A DNA stretch of 49,660 nucleotides from Kytococcus schroeteri (GTDB lineage: Bacteria; Actinomycetota; Actinomycetes; Actinomycetales; Dermatophilaceae): contig NZ_PKIZ01000010.1 in assembly GCF_002847825.1 (NCBI RefSeq), positions 18,820 through 68,479 on the forward strand. The letters run 5' to 3'. The translations under genes were made by a program, and so were the position numbers. This document shows positions 24,477 through 33,332 of the stretch, in pieces (the first letter of the stretch is position 1; each line of letters opens with the position of its first letter). Under the pieces are notes generated by a model. That model was not told where the DNA came from. It saw nothing but the letters and a program-made list of their open reading frames with translations, and ran no database searches.

Positions 24477-27400
24477 TGTTCGCCGCTTTCGCCCACCTGC
24501 ACGTGGCCTCGAGCTTCTCGTTGCAGTACGGCACCTCCACCCCGCAGGAACTCGTGGACCGGGCCGCGGCGTGGGGCCAGGGCCACCTGGCCCTCACCGA
24601 CCGGGACGGGCTCTACGGCGCCGTGCGCTTCGCCCGGGACTGCACCGAGGCGGGTGTGGTGCCGGTGCTCGGGGTGGACCTGGCCCTGGCCCACGCCGAG
24701 GGCGAGGGGCCGGGGGCCGCCACGCCCACCCGTCGCTCCCCGGTGCGCGGCGGGGCGTGGGTGGACGAGAGCCACCACCGGGTGCGGGTGCTGGCCTGCG
24801 GGGGGCAGGGCGGGGGAGGCCACGGTGTGGGCTGGGCGGCGTTGTGCCGGCTCGTCTCGGCCACGCACGCTGCGGGGGATCGTGGGGAGCCGCGCACCAC
24901 CACCGGTCTGGTGGCCGGTGCCGCCCCGGCGGTGCGGGTGCTGCTGGGGCCGGACTCCGACGTGGGGCGGGCCGTGCTGGCCCGCCGCCGGGCCGAGGCG
25001 CGACGCCTGCTGGAGGGCTGGGTGGACGCGGTGGCCCACCGGGTGGGCGACCACGTCACCGCGCGGCGCGTGGTGGTGGTGGAGCTGGTCTGCTCCGGTG
25101 CCCCGGCCGGGGAGCCCGGGTGCACCGACCAGGCCGTGGGCCTGTGGCACCTGGCCTCCGAGGTGGGGGTGCGGGCCGTGCTCACCGCCGCGGTGCGGCA
25201 CGCCGACCCCGGTGACGTGGTGGTGGCCGACGTGCTCGACGCCGCACGGCGCCACGTGCTGCTCGACCCCCGGCACCTGGAGCAGCGCACCTCGGCGGCC
25301 CACCTGGCTTCCACCCCGACGATGGTGCGGGTGGCCCGGTGGCTCGCCGAGCGGGCGGCGTGGCCCGGGCCGCTGGAGCGGGCGGCCGACCGGCTGCTGG
25401 CCACCACCTGCGAGGTGGCCGTCGAGTGCGGGCTCTCGGCCCGCGACGACCTGGGCATCGGGTCGGTGCACCTGCCCGAGCCGGAGGTGCTGGGCTTCGC
25501 CGACGCGCAGGACGCCATGGCGGGACTGGTGCAACGCTGCCGGACGGCCCTGGAGGAGCTGTACCCGGGGGCGGCCCGGCGGCGGGCGGCCGACCGGCTG
25601 GAGGACGAGCTGTCCACCATCGGGGCGCTGGGGTACGCCACCTACTTCCTCACCGTGGCGCAGGTGTGCGACCTCATCCGCGAGGCCGGGGGACGGGTGG
25701 CCGCCCGCGGGTCGGGTGCCGGGTCGCTGGTGAACCGGCTGCTGGGCATCAGCGGGGTGGACCCGCTGCGGCACGACCTGCTCATGGAGCGCTTCTGCTC
25801 GCCGCTGCGGGCCGAGCTGCCGGACATCGACATCGACGTGGAGTCCGACCGGCGCACCGAGATCTATGAGCGGGTCCTGGAGCGTTTCGGCGACGGCCGG
25901 GTCACCTGCGTCTCGATGATGGAGACCTACCGGGTGCGCCACGCCGTGCGCGACGTGGGGGCCGTGCTGGGCATGCCCCCGGTGGAGGTGGACGCCATCG
26001 CCAAGGCCTTCCCGCACGTGCGGGCCCGGGACGCGCGGGCGGCGGTGCGGGACCTGCCCGAGCTGCGGGCCGCCGGGCTGGACGCTCCGCGCCTGCAGCG
26101 GATGCTCGACCTCGTGGAGCGGCTCGACGGGTTGCCGCGCCACATCGCCCTGCACCCCTGCGGCGTGGTGCTCTCCAACCTGGGCCTGCGCGACCGCACC
26201 CCGGTGGAGGCCAGCTGGCTGGGCTTCCCCATGAGCCAGTTCGACAAGGACGACGTGGAGGACATGGGGCTGCTCAAGCTCGACGTGCTGGGCATCCGCA
26301 TGCAGTCGGCCATGGCCCACGCCCTGGACCTCGTGGAGGCCACCGACGGGGTGCGGATCGACCTCGACGACGAGGCCCAGGTGCCGCACGACGACGCCGA
26401 GACCTTCGGACTCATCGGCTCCACCCGCACCCTGGGGTGCTTCCAGATCGAGTCGCCGGGGCAGCGGGAGCTGGTGGGCAAGTTCGGGCCGCGGACCTTC
26501 GAGGACGTCATCATCGACATCTCGCTGTTCCGGCCGGGTCCGGTGAAGTCGGACATGATCACGCCCTTCCTGGCCGCCCGGCAGGGGTGGGCCGAGCCGT
26601 TGCTCATGCACCCGGCGCTCCAGGAGCACCTGCGCAGCACCGAGGGGGTGGTGGTCTTCCACGAGCAGGTGCTGCAGGTCATCACCGCCACCACCGGGGT
26701 GGACCTGGCGCACTCCGACGAGGCCCGCCGCGCGATGGGCACCGCCGAGGGGCGTGAGGCGGTGGAGCGCTGGTGGCGCCCGGCGGCCGCGGCCCGAGGG
26801 TTCACCGGGGAGGTGGCCGACCGCATCTGGGAGGTGCTGGCGGCCTTCGCCTCGTTCGGCTTCTGCAAGGCGCACGCGGCGGCGTTCGCGCTGCCCACCT
26901 ACCAGTCGGCCTGGCTGAAGACCCACTACCCGGCGCACTTCATGGCCGGGGTGCTCACCCACGACCCGGGCATGTACCCCAAGCGGCTCATCCTCGACGA
27001 CGCCCGCGAGCTGGGCGTGACGGTGCTGGGGCTCGACGTGAACGCCTCCGGGGAGGGCTACCGGGTGGAGCCGGTGGGGCAGGAGGAGCCCGACGACGAC
27101 CTGTCCGTCCCCCTCACCGAGGTGGACCCCGACCGGGCCCTGGAGCGGGTGCGCCGCCGGGCCCGCCGGTGGGGGCTGCGGGTGGCCCTGTCGGAGGTGA
27201 AGGGCCTGGGGCAGGACGACGCGCGGCGGATCGTGGCCGGGCAGCCGTACGCCTCGCTGGCCGACTTCTGGCACCGGGCCCGGGTGGACCGCCCGCTGGT
27301 GGAGCGGATGGTGCTGGCCGGGGCGTTCGACGCCTTCGCGTCCCCCGAGCGGCGGCGTGACCTGCTGGTGGAGCTGGTGGACCTGGAGCGGTGGCGGGAG

Positions 27401-28246
27401 CCGCGCTCGCGGGGGCGTCGGGCCCGCCTGGCACTGGACCGGGCCGAGCAGGACCGCCGCGCGGCCGAGCGCGGCACCCAGCCGATGCTCGACCTGCCCG
27501 CACCCCGCGGTGTGGGGGACGCCGGGCTTCCCCCGATGGCCCGGGAGGAGCAGGTGGCCCACGAGTTGGAGGTGCTGGGCATGGACGTCACCGCCCACGT
27601 GCTGGAGCCGCACCTGCCCACCCTGCGGGCACTCGGTGCGCGGCCGGCCCGGGACCTGCTGGGGCTGCGGTCGGGCACCGAGGTGCTGGTGGCCGGGGTA
27701 CGCGTGGCCACGCAGACCCCGCCGGTCCGGTCGGGCCGCCGGGTGGTCTTCGTGACCCTCAACGACCCCACCGGGGCCAGCGACGCCACCTTCTTCGAGG
27801 ACGTGCAGGGCCCCTACGCGCAGGTGCTCTTCCAGTCGTGGTTCCTGCTGGTGCGGGGCGTGGTGCGCCGCACCGGCCCCCGTGGCGTCTCGCTGCGGGC
27901 CACCGGGGCGTGGGAGCTCTCGGAGCTGACCGGGGCACACCGTTCCGGCGGGGTCGACGGGCTCTTCGCCGCGTGGGAGGAGCAGGACCGCGTGCAGCAC
28001 GAGCGGGCACGGGCCGGGCAGGAGGCCGCGGCCGCCCAGGGACCGTTGGGGCGGCGGGTGCTCGTGCACGCCTCGGGCTACCGGCAGTCGCCCTATGCCG
28101 ACGTCGGCGCCGCCGGGCCCGCGGTCGGGGGCCTGGCCGCAGGAGCGCCCGGGGCGGGTCGGACCGGTCGCGCCGGTGCGCCGGGGACGGGCGGGATGCC
28201 CTCGCGCAAGCTCTGGCACAGCTCCCCGGGGAGCTCGGGATGGTGA
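24476..28246 (+). CDS. dnaE2: Second DNA polymerase III alpha subunit (error-prone DnaE type)
   Basis: 1256-residue C-family polymerase. The PHP domain begins at residue 5 with HLHVASSFSLQYG and ALTDRDGLYGAVRFA. The catalytic acidic motif LPDIDIDVESDRR places Asp450 and Asp452, with the third aspartate in LKLDVLGIR (Asp603). The central fingers contain SFGFCKAHAAAFALPTYQSA (about 799). A helix-hairpin-helix region and a C-terminal OB-fold (VFVTLNDPTGASDATFFEDV, about 1091) follow. The layout matches the actinobacterial non-replicative DnaE seen with SAV_6107 and DinB genes. It would perform translesion or damage-induced synthesis. A 3' overlap of seven bases links it to dinB. Replicative DnaE1 is expected elsewhere. 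Confidence 0.92.
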   Translation: MFAAFAHLHVASSFSLQYGTSTPQELVDRAAAWGQGHLALTDRDGLYGAVRFARDCTEAGVVPVLGVDLALAHAEGEGPGAATPTRRSPVRGGAWVDESHHRVRVLACGGQGGGGHGVGWAALCRLVSATHAAGDRGEPRTTTGLVAGAAPAVRVLLGPDSDVGRAVLARRRAEARRLLEGWVDAVAHRVGDHVTARRVVVVELVCSGAPAGEPGCTDQAVGLWHLASEVGVRAVLTAAVRHADPGDVVVADVLDAARRHVLLDPRHLEQRTSAAHLASTPTMVRVARWLAERAAWPGPLERAADRLLATTCEVAVECGLSARDDLGIGSVHLPEPEVLGFADAQDAMAGLVQRCRTALEELYPGAARRRAADRLEDELSTIGALGYATYFLTVAQVCDLIREAGGRVAARGSGAGSLVNRLLGISGVDPLRHDLLMERFCSPLRAELPDIDIDVESDRRTEIYERVLERFGDGRVTCVSMMETYRVRHAVRDVGAVLGMPPVEVDAIAKAFPHVRARDARAAVRDLPELRAAGLDAPRLQRMLDLVERLDGLPRHIALHPCGVVLSNLGLRDRTPVEASWLGFPMSQFDKDDVEDMGLLKLDVLGIRMQSAMAHALDLVEATDGVRIDLDDEAQVPHDDAETFGLIGSTRTLGCFQIESPGQRELVGKFGPRTFEDVIIDISLFRPGPVKSDMITPFLAARQGWAEPLLMHPALQEHLRSTEGVVVFHEQVLQVITATTGVDLAHSDEARRAMGTAEGREAVERWWRPAAAARGFTGEVADRIWEVLAAFASFGFCKAHAAAFALPTYQSAWLKTHYPAHFMAGVLTHDPGMYPKRLILDDARELGVTVLGLDVNASGEGYRVEPVGQEEPDDDLSVPLTEVDPDRALERVRRRARRWGLRVALSEVKGLGQDDARRIVAGQPYASLADFWHRARVDRPLVERMVLAGAFDAFASPERRRDLLVELVDLERWREPRSRGRRARLALDRAEQDRRAAERGTQPMLDLPAPRGVGDAGLPPMAREEQVAHELEVLGMDVTAHVLEPHLPTLRALGARPARDLLGLRSGTEVLVAGVRVATQTPPVRSGRRVVFVTLNDPTGASDATFFEDVQGPYAQVLFQSWFLLVRGVVRRTGPRGVSLRATGAWELSELTGAHRSGGVDGLFAAWEEQDRVQHERARAGQEAAAAQGPLGRRVLVHASGYRQSPYADVGAAGPAVGGLAAGAPGAGRTGRAGAPGTGGMPSRKLWHSSPGSSGW

Positions 28247-29409
28247 GCGCGGTGCTGCACGTGGACATGGACGCCTTCTACGCCTCGGTGGCCCTGGTGG
28301 ACCGCCCCGAGCTGCGGGGCCACCCCGTGGTGGTGGGTGGCGGCCACCGGTCGGTGGTGCTCTCGGCCACCTACGAGGCGCGGGCCTTCGGGGTCCGCTC
28401 GGCCATGCCCATGGCCCGGGCCCGGCGGCTGTGCCCGCAGGCCACCGTGGTGCGCCCCGACCACGAGCGGTACGCGGCGGTCTCGGAGGCGGTCATGGAG
28501 GTCTTCCGCCAGGTCACCCACACGGTGCAGCCCACCTCGGTGGACGAGGCCTTCCTCGACCTCGGTGGCACCGCCCGTCGGTGGGGGACGCCCCAGCAGG
28601 TGGCCGAGTGGATCCGCCGCACCGTGCTCGCCGAGCAGCAGATCACCTGCTCGGTCGGCATCGGCCCCAACCCCTTCGTGGCCAAGGTGGCCTCCGGCCA
28701 GGCCAAGCCGGACGGTGTCCGCGAGGTCACCCCGGCCGAGGTCGTGCCCTTCCTCCACCCGCTGGACGTGGGCGTGCTGTGGGGCGTGGGGGAGCGCACC
28801 GCCGAGCAACTGGCCCGGTTCGGTCTGACCACGGTGGGGCAGGTGGCCCACACGCCGGTGCCCACCCTCCAGCGGATCGTCGGCCACCACGCCGGGGCCG
28901 CCCTGGCCGAGCGGGCGTGGGGCCGTGACCCGGCCCGGGTGCGCCCGGTGGTGGCCGAGAAGACCATCGGCAACGGCCAGACCTTCGACCACGACGTCGA
29001 CGACCCCCGCCAGGTGGAGACCCGGCTGCTGCTGCTCTCCGACCGGGTGGCCGCCCGGGCGCGTGCGGCCGGGTCGGTGGGCCGCACCGTGCAGGTGACG
29101 GTGCGCTTCGCGGGCTTCACCACCGTGCAGCGCTCCACCACCCTGCGCCGCCCCACCGACGTGAGCCGGGAGGTGCACGAGGCGGCCCTGGTCGCCTTCC
29201 GGTCCCTGGGCCTGCAGCGTGCCCGCGTGCGCATGGTGCGGGTGGTGCTCTCCGGGCTCACCCCCGCCGAGAGCACCCCCCGGCAGGCGATGCTGGACGA
29301 GCCGGAGGTCGGGTGGCGCGAGGCCGACGTGGCGGTGGACCGGGCCAGTGCCCGGTTCGGGGCCGGCATCGTGCGGCCGGCCAGCCTGCTCTCCGGGGCC
29401 GGTCGGTGA
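28240..29409 (+). CDS. dinB: DNA polymerase IV (Y family)
   Basis: 389-residue translesion polymerase. The active-site motifs HVDMDAFYASV (Asp9, Asp11) and TSVDEAFLDL (Asp102, Glu103) are complete, so it should be catalytically active, unlike ImuB. The YEARAFGVRSAMP fingers, the GIGPNPFVAKVAS palm segment and the helix-hairpin-helix GVLWGVGERTAEQL are present, followed by the little-finger domain. The C-terminus (RPASLLSGAGR) has no clear QLxLF beta-clamp motif. Start ATG 28240 overlaps the polymerase gene by seven bases, with GGGGAG upstream. It is the last gene of the cassette, which suggests joint action with the second DnaE. Confidence 0.94.
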   Translation: MVSAVLHVDMDAFYASVALVDRPELRGHPVVVGGGHRSVVLSATYEARAFGVRSAMPMARARRLCPQATVVRPDHERYAAVSEAVMEVFRQVTHTVQPTSVDEAFLDLGGTARRWGTPQQVAEWIRRTVLAEQQITCSVGIGPNPFVAKVASGQAKPDGVREVTPAEVVPFLHPLDVGVLWGVGERTAEQLARFGLTTVGQVAHTPVPTLQRIVGHHAGAALAERAWGRDPARVRPVVAEKTIGNGQTFDHDVDDPRQVETRLLLLSDRVAARARAAGSVGRTVQVTVRFAGFTTVQRSTTLRRPTDVSREVHEAALVAFRSLGLQRARVRMVRVVLSGLTPAESTPRQAMLDEPEVGWREADVAVDRASARFGAGIVRPASLLSGAGR

Positions 29410-29501
29410 GCCGTGCGCATTCGTAGACTGGACGGACCGCGGCGTGCGTCGGGAGCCGTCGACGGATCCGTGAGGTCGTGGACCGGAGCTGGAGGTGGCC
29501 G

Positions 29502-30194
29502 ATGGCCCTGTCGGAAGACGAGCAGAGCCGACTGGACGCCCTGGAGCAGTCCCTGCTGGTGGAGGACGGCGACCACTCCCACATGCCCGAGGTCGAGCGA
29601 ACCGCTCGCCGGGACTCCCACGAGGCCGACCTGTTCGCCGTGTTCGCCGGTCGCGCCACCGCGGCGGCCCCGCCCTTGGACGAGGACGCCCCGCCGACCG
29701 GTGCCCGCCCCCTCGACGGCCCCTCCGCCCGCCCCACCGGTCGCCGTTCCCGTGCCGGACGCCTGGTGGTGGGCCTGCTCGTGGTGGCCGTGGCCATCGG
29801 GCTGTACGCACTGGCCGCCTGGGCCCGGCTGCCGTGGGTGGGGGTCGGGGGTTTTGCGCTGCTCGTCATCGCGGCCGCGCTGTGGATGCGCATGCCCGGC
29901 AACTCCTCCCGCTCCTCGTGGGGGGAGCACCGTCAGGCCCCTGCGCGGCCCGACCCGGGCGCGCCGCGTGGCCTCCTCGGGCGCGACCCCTTCGGGCGGG
30001 ACCGCCCGGGCAGCGTCTGGGACGGCGGCCGACGGGTCACCGGGTCCCGGGTGGACGGTCTCCCCGGTCGCGCCGGGGGGTCCGTTGTCAGCGGCCGTGC
30101 CGGCACTCCCGGCCGTGCCCGGGCCACCCAGGGGTCCTTCATGCAGCGGCTCGAGCGCCGCTGGGACGCCCGGCGCGACGAGCGCGGCCGCTGA
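29502..30194 (+). CDS. DUF3040 domain membrane protein
   Basis: 230 residues. The N-terminus MALSEDEQSRLDALEQSLL is the DUF3040 signature, followed by an acidic segment. A Pro-rich stretch and two hydrophobic helices (about 87-107 and 110-128) come next. The C-terminal 100 residues are Gly/Arg/Pro-rich and probably disordered, longer than in most DUF3040 proteins. The family is actinobacterial and of unknown function. ATG 29502 follows GGAGG at 29491-29495; a TAGACT -10 box lies at 29424-29429. The first downstream gene, DUF7455, is 134 bp away; that gap holds no other recognised feature. Confidence 0.85.
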   Translation: MALSEDEQSRLDALEQSLLVEDGDHSHMPEVERTARRDSHEADLFAVFAGRATAAAPPLDEDAPPTGARPLDGPSARPTGRRSRAGRLVVGLLVVAVAIGLYALAAWARLPWVGVGGFALLVIAAALWMRMPGNSSRSSWGEHRQAPARPDPGAPRGLLGRDPFGRDRPGSVWDGGRRVTGSRVDGLPGRAGGSVVSGRAGTPGRARATQGSFMQRLERRWDARRDERGR

Positions 30195-30328
30195 CGCACC
30201 CGGCCGATTGCGCCCACGGCGAAACCCGGAACGTCCCGGCCCCGCCCCCTGTTGGCACGGGCACGGACCCCGCACCCGGGGACCCGGAACGACCTGCTGA
30301 CACAGCAGCCATGACCCAGGAGGTACTC

Positions 30329-30523
30329 GTGGAGACTGCCGTCGCCCCCGTCCTGACCGCCGCCGACCGCTGCGACCGCTGCGGCGCCCGCGCCTACGTG
30401 CGCGTCACCCTCGCCGGCTCCCCGCTGCACTTCTGCGCCCACCACGGCCAGGAGCACCTGCCCGCCCTGCAGGACCGCGCGGACGTCGAGGTGCTCGACG
30501 AGACGCACCTGCTGCACGGCTGA
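30329..30523 (+). CDS. DUF7455 small zinc-ribbon-like protein
   Basis: 64 residues: TAADRCDRCGARAYVRV, then LHFCAHHGQEH. The CxxC pair and the later CxxH (spacing about 17) look like a zinc-binding knuckle. Such proteins are found in actinobacteria near parE and the principal sigma factor gene; the function is unknown. GTG 30329 is chosen because CAGGAGG (30318-30324) is four to five bases upstream; an in-frame ATG at 30311 would lie before that ribosome binding site. It is too short for most gene callers but has a clean coding pattern. Confidence 0.85.
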   Translation: METAVAPVLTAADRCDRCGARAYVRVTLAGSPLHFCAHHGQEHLPALQDRADVEVLDETHLLHG

Positions 30524-30528
30524 CGCCC

Positions 30529-31029
30529 ATGGACTGGACCGTCCTGCTCGCCGTCCTCGTCGGCGCCGCCATGCTGGTCGGCCTCGTCGGCAGCGCGCTG
30601 CTCGTGCTGCCCGGCCTGGTGGTGGTGTGGGCCTCCACCCTGGTGTGGGCGCTGGCGGTCCAGTCCACCGCCGCGTGGTGGGTGCTCGGCATCGCCACCG
30701 TGCTGGCCGGCACCGCCACGGTGGTGCAGTACCTGGTGCCCGGCCGCCGCATGAAGGCCGCCGGCATCCGCACCTCCACGCTGCTGGTCGGCGTGCTCGG
30801 CGGCATCGTGGGCTTCTTCGTGATCCCCGTCGTGGGCCTGTTCGTGGGCTTCGTGGGCGGTGTCTTCCTCGCCCAGGCCCTGCGCGGCTCGTCCGGTGGG
30901 CTCACCCCCTGGCAGGCCACCCTGCACGCGCTCAAGGCCGTGGGCACCAGCATCCTCATCGAGCTGCTTGCCGGCATGCTCATCGCCGGCACCTGGCTGG
31001 CGAGCCTGGTGCTGCCCGCCCTGTTCTGA
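30529..31029 (+). CDS. DUF456 membrane protein
   Basis: 166-residue protein, almost entirely hydrophobic, with four to five transmembrane helices. The glycine-rich DUF456 segments VGLVGSALLVLPGLVVVWA (about 17) and GVLGGIVGFFVIPVVGLFVG (about 86) are typical; in this family they form glycine-zipper-like helices. Function is unknown. It starts five bases after the DUF7455 stop, so it is co-transcribed with it. parE follows 58 bp later from its own promoter. Confidence 0.88.
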   Translation: MDWTVLLAVLVGAAMLVGLVGSALLVLPGLVVVWASTLVWALAVQSTAAWWVLGIATVLAGTATVVQYLVPGRRMKAAGIRTSTLLVGVLGGIVGFFVIPVVGLFVGFVGGVFLAQALRGSSGGLTPWQATLHALKAVGTSILIELLAGMLIAGTWLASLVLPALF

Positions 31030-31087
31030 GGCGGACACGCCCCACCGCCTCACGAGGCTGTCGGTGGCGTCACCTAGGTTTGGCCCC

Positions 31088-33220
31088 GTGAATCCCCGCA
31101 CTGCCAAGGCCTCGACCACCAGCAGCACCGGCTACGACGCCCGGCACCTCCAGGTGCTCGAGGGCCTCGAGGCGGTGCGCAAGCGGCCCGGCATGTACAT
31201 CGGCTCCACCGACTCCCGGGGCCTCATGCACTGCCTGTGGGAGATCATCGACAACTCCGTGGACGAGGCCCTCGGCGGCTTCGCCACCGGCGTGGACGTC
31301 ACCCTCCACGCCGACGGCTCGGTGGAGGTGGCCGACGACGGCCGTGGCGTGCCGGTGGACGTGGAGCCCCGCACCGGCCTGACGGGCGTGGAGCTCGTCT
31401 ACACCAAGTTGCACGCCGGCGGGAAGTTCGGCGGCGGCTCGTACACCGCATCCGGTGGTCTGCACGGCGTGGGTGCCAGCGTGGTCAACGCCCTGAGTTC
31501 CCGCCTGGACGTGCAGGTGGATCGCGCCGGCACCACCTGGGGCATGAGCTTCCGCCGCGGTGAGCCGGGCGTCTTCGCCGACGACGCCTCGGGCCCCTCG
31601 CCGAGCAGCACCTTCGAACCGTTCACCACCGGCAGCGAGCTGCGGAAGGTCGGCACGGTCAAGCGCGGCGTCACCGGCACGCGCGTGCGCTACTGGGCCG
31701 ACCCGCAGATCTTCCTGGCCGACGCGGAGTTCTCCTACCGGCAGCTCACCGACCGAGCCCGCCAGACCTCCTTCCTGGTGCCCGGCCTGCGCATCAGCAT
31801 CACCGACAAGCGCCGCATCCCGGGCACGCCGGGGGAGAACGGCACCCACACCGAGACCTTCCTCCACGAGGGGGGCATCACCGAGTTCGCCGAGTACCTG
31901 GCGGCCGACGAGGCGGTGACCGACACCTGGCGCCTGCAGGGCACCGGCACCTTCACCGAGACCGTGCCGGTGCTCGACGACGCCGGCCACATGGTGCCCA
32001 CCGAGGTGGAGCGCGACTGCGAGGTGGACGTCGCGCTGCGCTGGGGCACCGGGTACGACACGGTGGAGCGCTCGTTCGTCAACATCATCGCCACGCCCAA
32101 GGGCGGCACCCACGTGTCCGGTTTCGAGGCCGCGCTGCTCAAGGTGGTGCGCAAGCAGGTGGAGGCCAACTCCCGCAAGCTCAAGCCGGGCAAGGACAAG
32201 ATCGAGAAGGACGACGTGCTGGCGGGCCTCACCGCGGTGGTGACCGTGCGTCTGGCCGAGCCGCAGTTCGAGGGGCAGACCAAGGAGTTGCTGGGCACCT
32301 CGGCAGTGCGCAGCATCGTGTCCAAGGTGGTGGAGACCGAACTCACGGCGCTGCTCACGAGCACCGCCCGCGGGCAGAAGCAACAGTCCGCGGCCGTGCT
32401 GGAGAAGATCGTCGCGGAGATGAGGTCCCGCGTCTCGGCGCGCATGCACAAGGAGACGCAGCGCCGCAAGAACGCGCTGGAGACCTCCTCGCTGCCCACC
32501 AAGCTGGTGGACTGCCGGTCCACCGACACCGAGGGCAGCGAGCTGTTCATCGTGGAGGGCGACTCGGCCCTGGGCACCGCCAAGCTGGCGCGCCAGAGCG
32601 ACTTCCAGGCCCTGCTGCCCATCCGCGGCAAGATCCTCAACACGCAGAAGGCCTCGGTGGCCGACATGCTGAACAACGAGGAGTGCGCGGCCATCATCCA
32701 GAGCATCGGGGCCGGCTCGGGCCGCAGCTTCGACCTCGAGGCCTCCCGCTACGGCAAGGTCATCATCATGACCGACGCCGACGTGGACGGCGCCCACATC
32801 CGCACCCTGCTGCTCACCCTGTTCTTCCGCTACATGCGGCCCCTGGTCGACGCCGGGCGGGTCTACGCCGCGGTGCCGCCGCTGCACCGCATCGAGGTGG
32901 TGAACCGAGGCAGGGCCAACGACTACGTGTACACCTACTCCGAAGCCCAGCTCCACAGGGAGCTGGCGCGCCTGCGCAAGAACGGGCGCACGCTCAAGGA
33001 CCCGCTGCAGCGCTACAAGGGCCTGGGCGAGATGGACGCCGACCAGCTGGCCGAGACCACCATGGACCCGGCCCACCGCACCCTGCGCCGCGTGACGATG
33101 GCGGACGTGGAGGCCGGCGAGCGCATCTTCACCCTGCTCATGGGCAACGAGGTGGCCCCGCGCAAGGAGTTCATCGTGAGCAACGCCGCGCAGCTGGACG
33201 CCGAGCGCATCGACGCCTGA
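31088..33220 (+). CDS. parE: DNA topoisomerase IV subunit B (GyrB-type ATPase)
   Basis: 710-residue type IIA topoisomerase B subunit. GHKL ATPase motifs NSVDEAL (about 57), DDGRGVPVD (about 83) and SGGLHGVGASVVNALS (about 121) are complete, followed by the transducer domain. The TOPRIM domain has EGDSALG (about 490), PIRGKILN and DADVDGAH (about 561). The C-terminal block YKGLGEMDADQLAETTMDP (about 640) is present. It is assigned to ParE and not GyrB because it lies apart from dnaA/gyrA and near a ParC-like subunit at 40916-43411, as in Streptomyces. GTG 31088 follows TAGGTT (31075-31080) by seven bases and appears leaderless. Confidence 0.92.
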   Translation: MNPRTAKASTTSSTGYDARHLQVLEGLEAVRKRPGMYIGSTDSRGLMHCLWEIIDNSVDEALGGFATGVDVTLHADGSVEVADDGRGVPVDVEPRTGLTGVELVYTKLHAGGKFGGGSYTASGGLHGVGASVVNALSSRLDVQVDRAGTTWGMSFRRGEPGVFADDASGPSPSSTFEPFTTGSELRKVGTVKRGVTGTRVRYWADPQIFLADAEFSYRQLTDRARQTSFLVPGLRISITDKRRIPGTPGENGTHTETFLHEGGITEFAEYLAADEAVTDTWRLQGTGTFTETVPVLDDAGHMVPTEVERDCEVDVALRWGTGYDTVERSFVNIIATPKGGTHVSGFEAALLKVVRKQVEANSRKLKPGKDKIEKDDVLAGLTAVVTVRLAEPQFEGQTKELLGTSAVRSIVSKVVETELTALLTSTARGQKQQSAAVLEKIVAEMRSRVSARMHKETQRRKNALETSSLPTKLVDCRSTDTEGSELFIVEGDSALGTAKLARQSDFQALLPIRGKILNTQKASVADMLNNEECAAIIQSIGAGSGRSFDLEASRYGKVIIMTDADVDGAHIRTLLLTLFFRYMRPLVDAGRVYAAVPPLHRIEVVNRGRANDYVYTYSEAQLHRELARLRKNGRTLKDPLQRYKGLGEMDADQLAETTMDPAHRTLRRVTMADVEAGERIFTLLMGNEVAPRKEFIVSNAAQLDAERIDA

Positions 33221-33225
33221 AGGGG

Positions 33226-33251
33226 CCGGCCACCTCGCGTCGAGTGGCCGG
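33226..33251 (+). terminator. Weak hairpin after parE
   Basis: CCGGCCAC (33226-33233) and GTGGCCGG (33244-33251) form an 8-bp stem with a ten-base loop, six bases after the parE stop. No U tract. The rest of the 112-bp gap contains only a candidate promoter for the permease, including the palindrome ACCATATGGT just before its ATG. Confidence 0.4.
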
Positions 33252-33332
33252 TGGTGGCCGGAGGTCTCGCTCTGGCAACGAAATGCGTGTCGGCGTGGTG
33301 CCAGTCACACGCGATGCCGCACCATATGGTCC

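Noticed and set aside
24146..28219. A 1357-residue open frame on the minus strand across the second dnaE gene
   Set aside because: It is a shadow of the GC-rich coding frame on the other strand: composition is His/Gly/Arg/Pro-rich, no domain is visible, and the plus-strand polymerase motifs are complete.
28240..29409. Calling this gene imuB
   Set aside because: ImuB proteins lack catalytic acids; here DMD and SVDE motifs are intact, as in DinB.
31088..33220. Calling this gene gyrB
   Set aside because: It has no dnaA/recF/gyrA neighbours, and a second-subunit gene lacking the GyrA-box lies in the same region; topoisomerase IV is the better reading.
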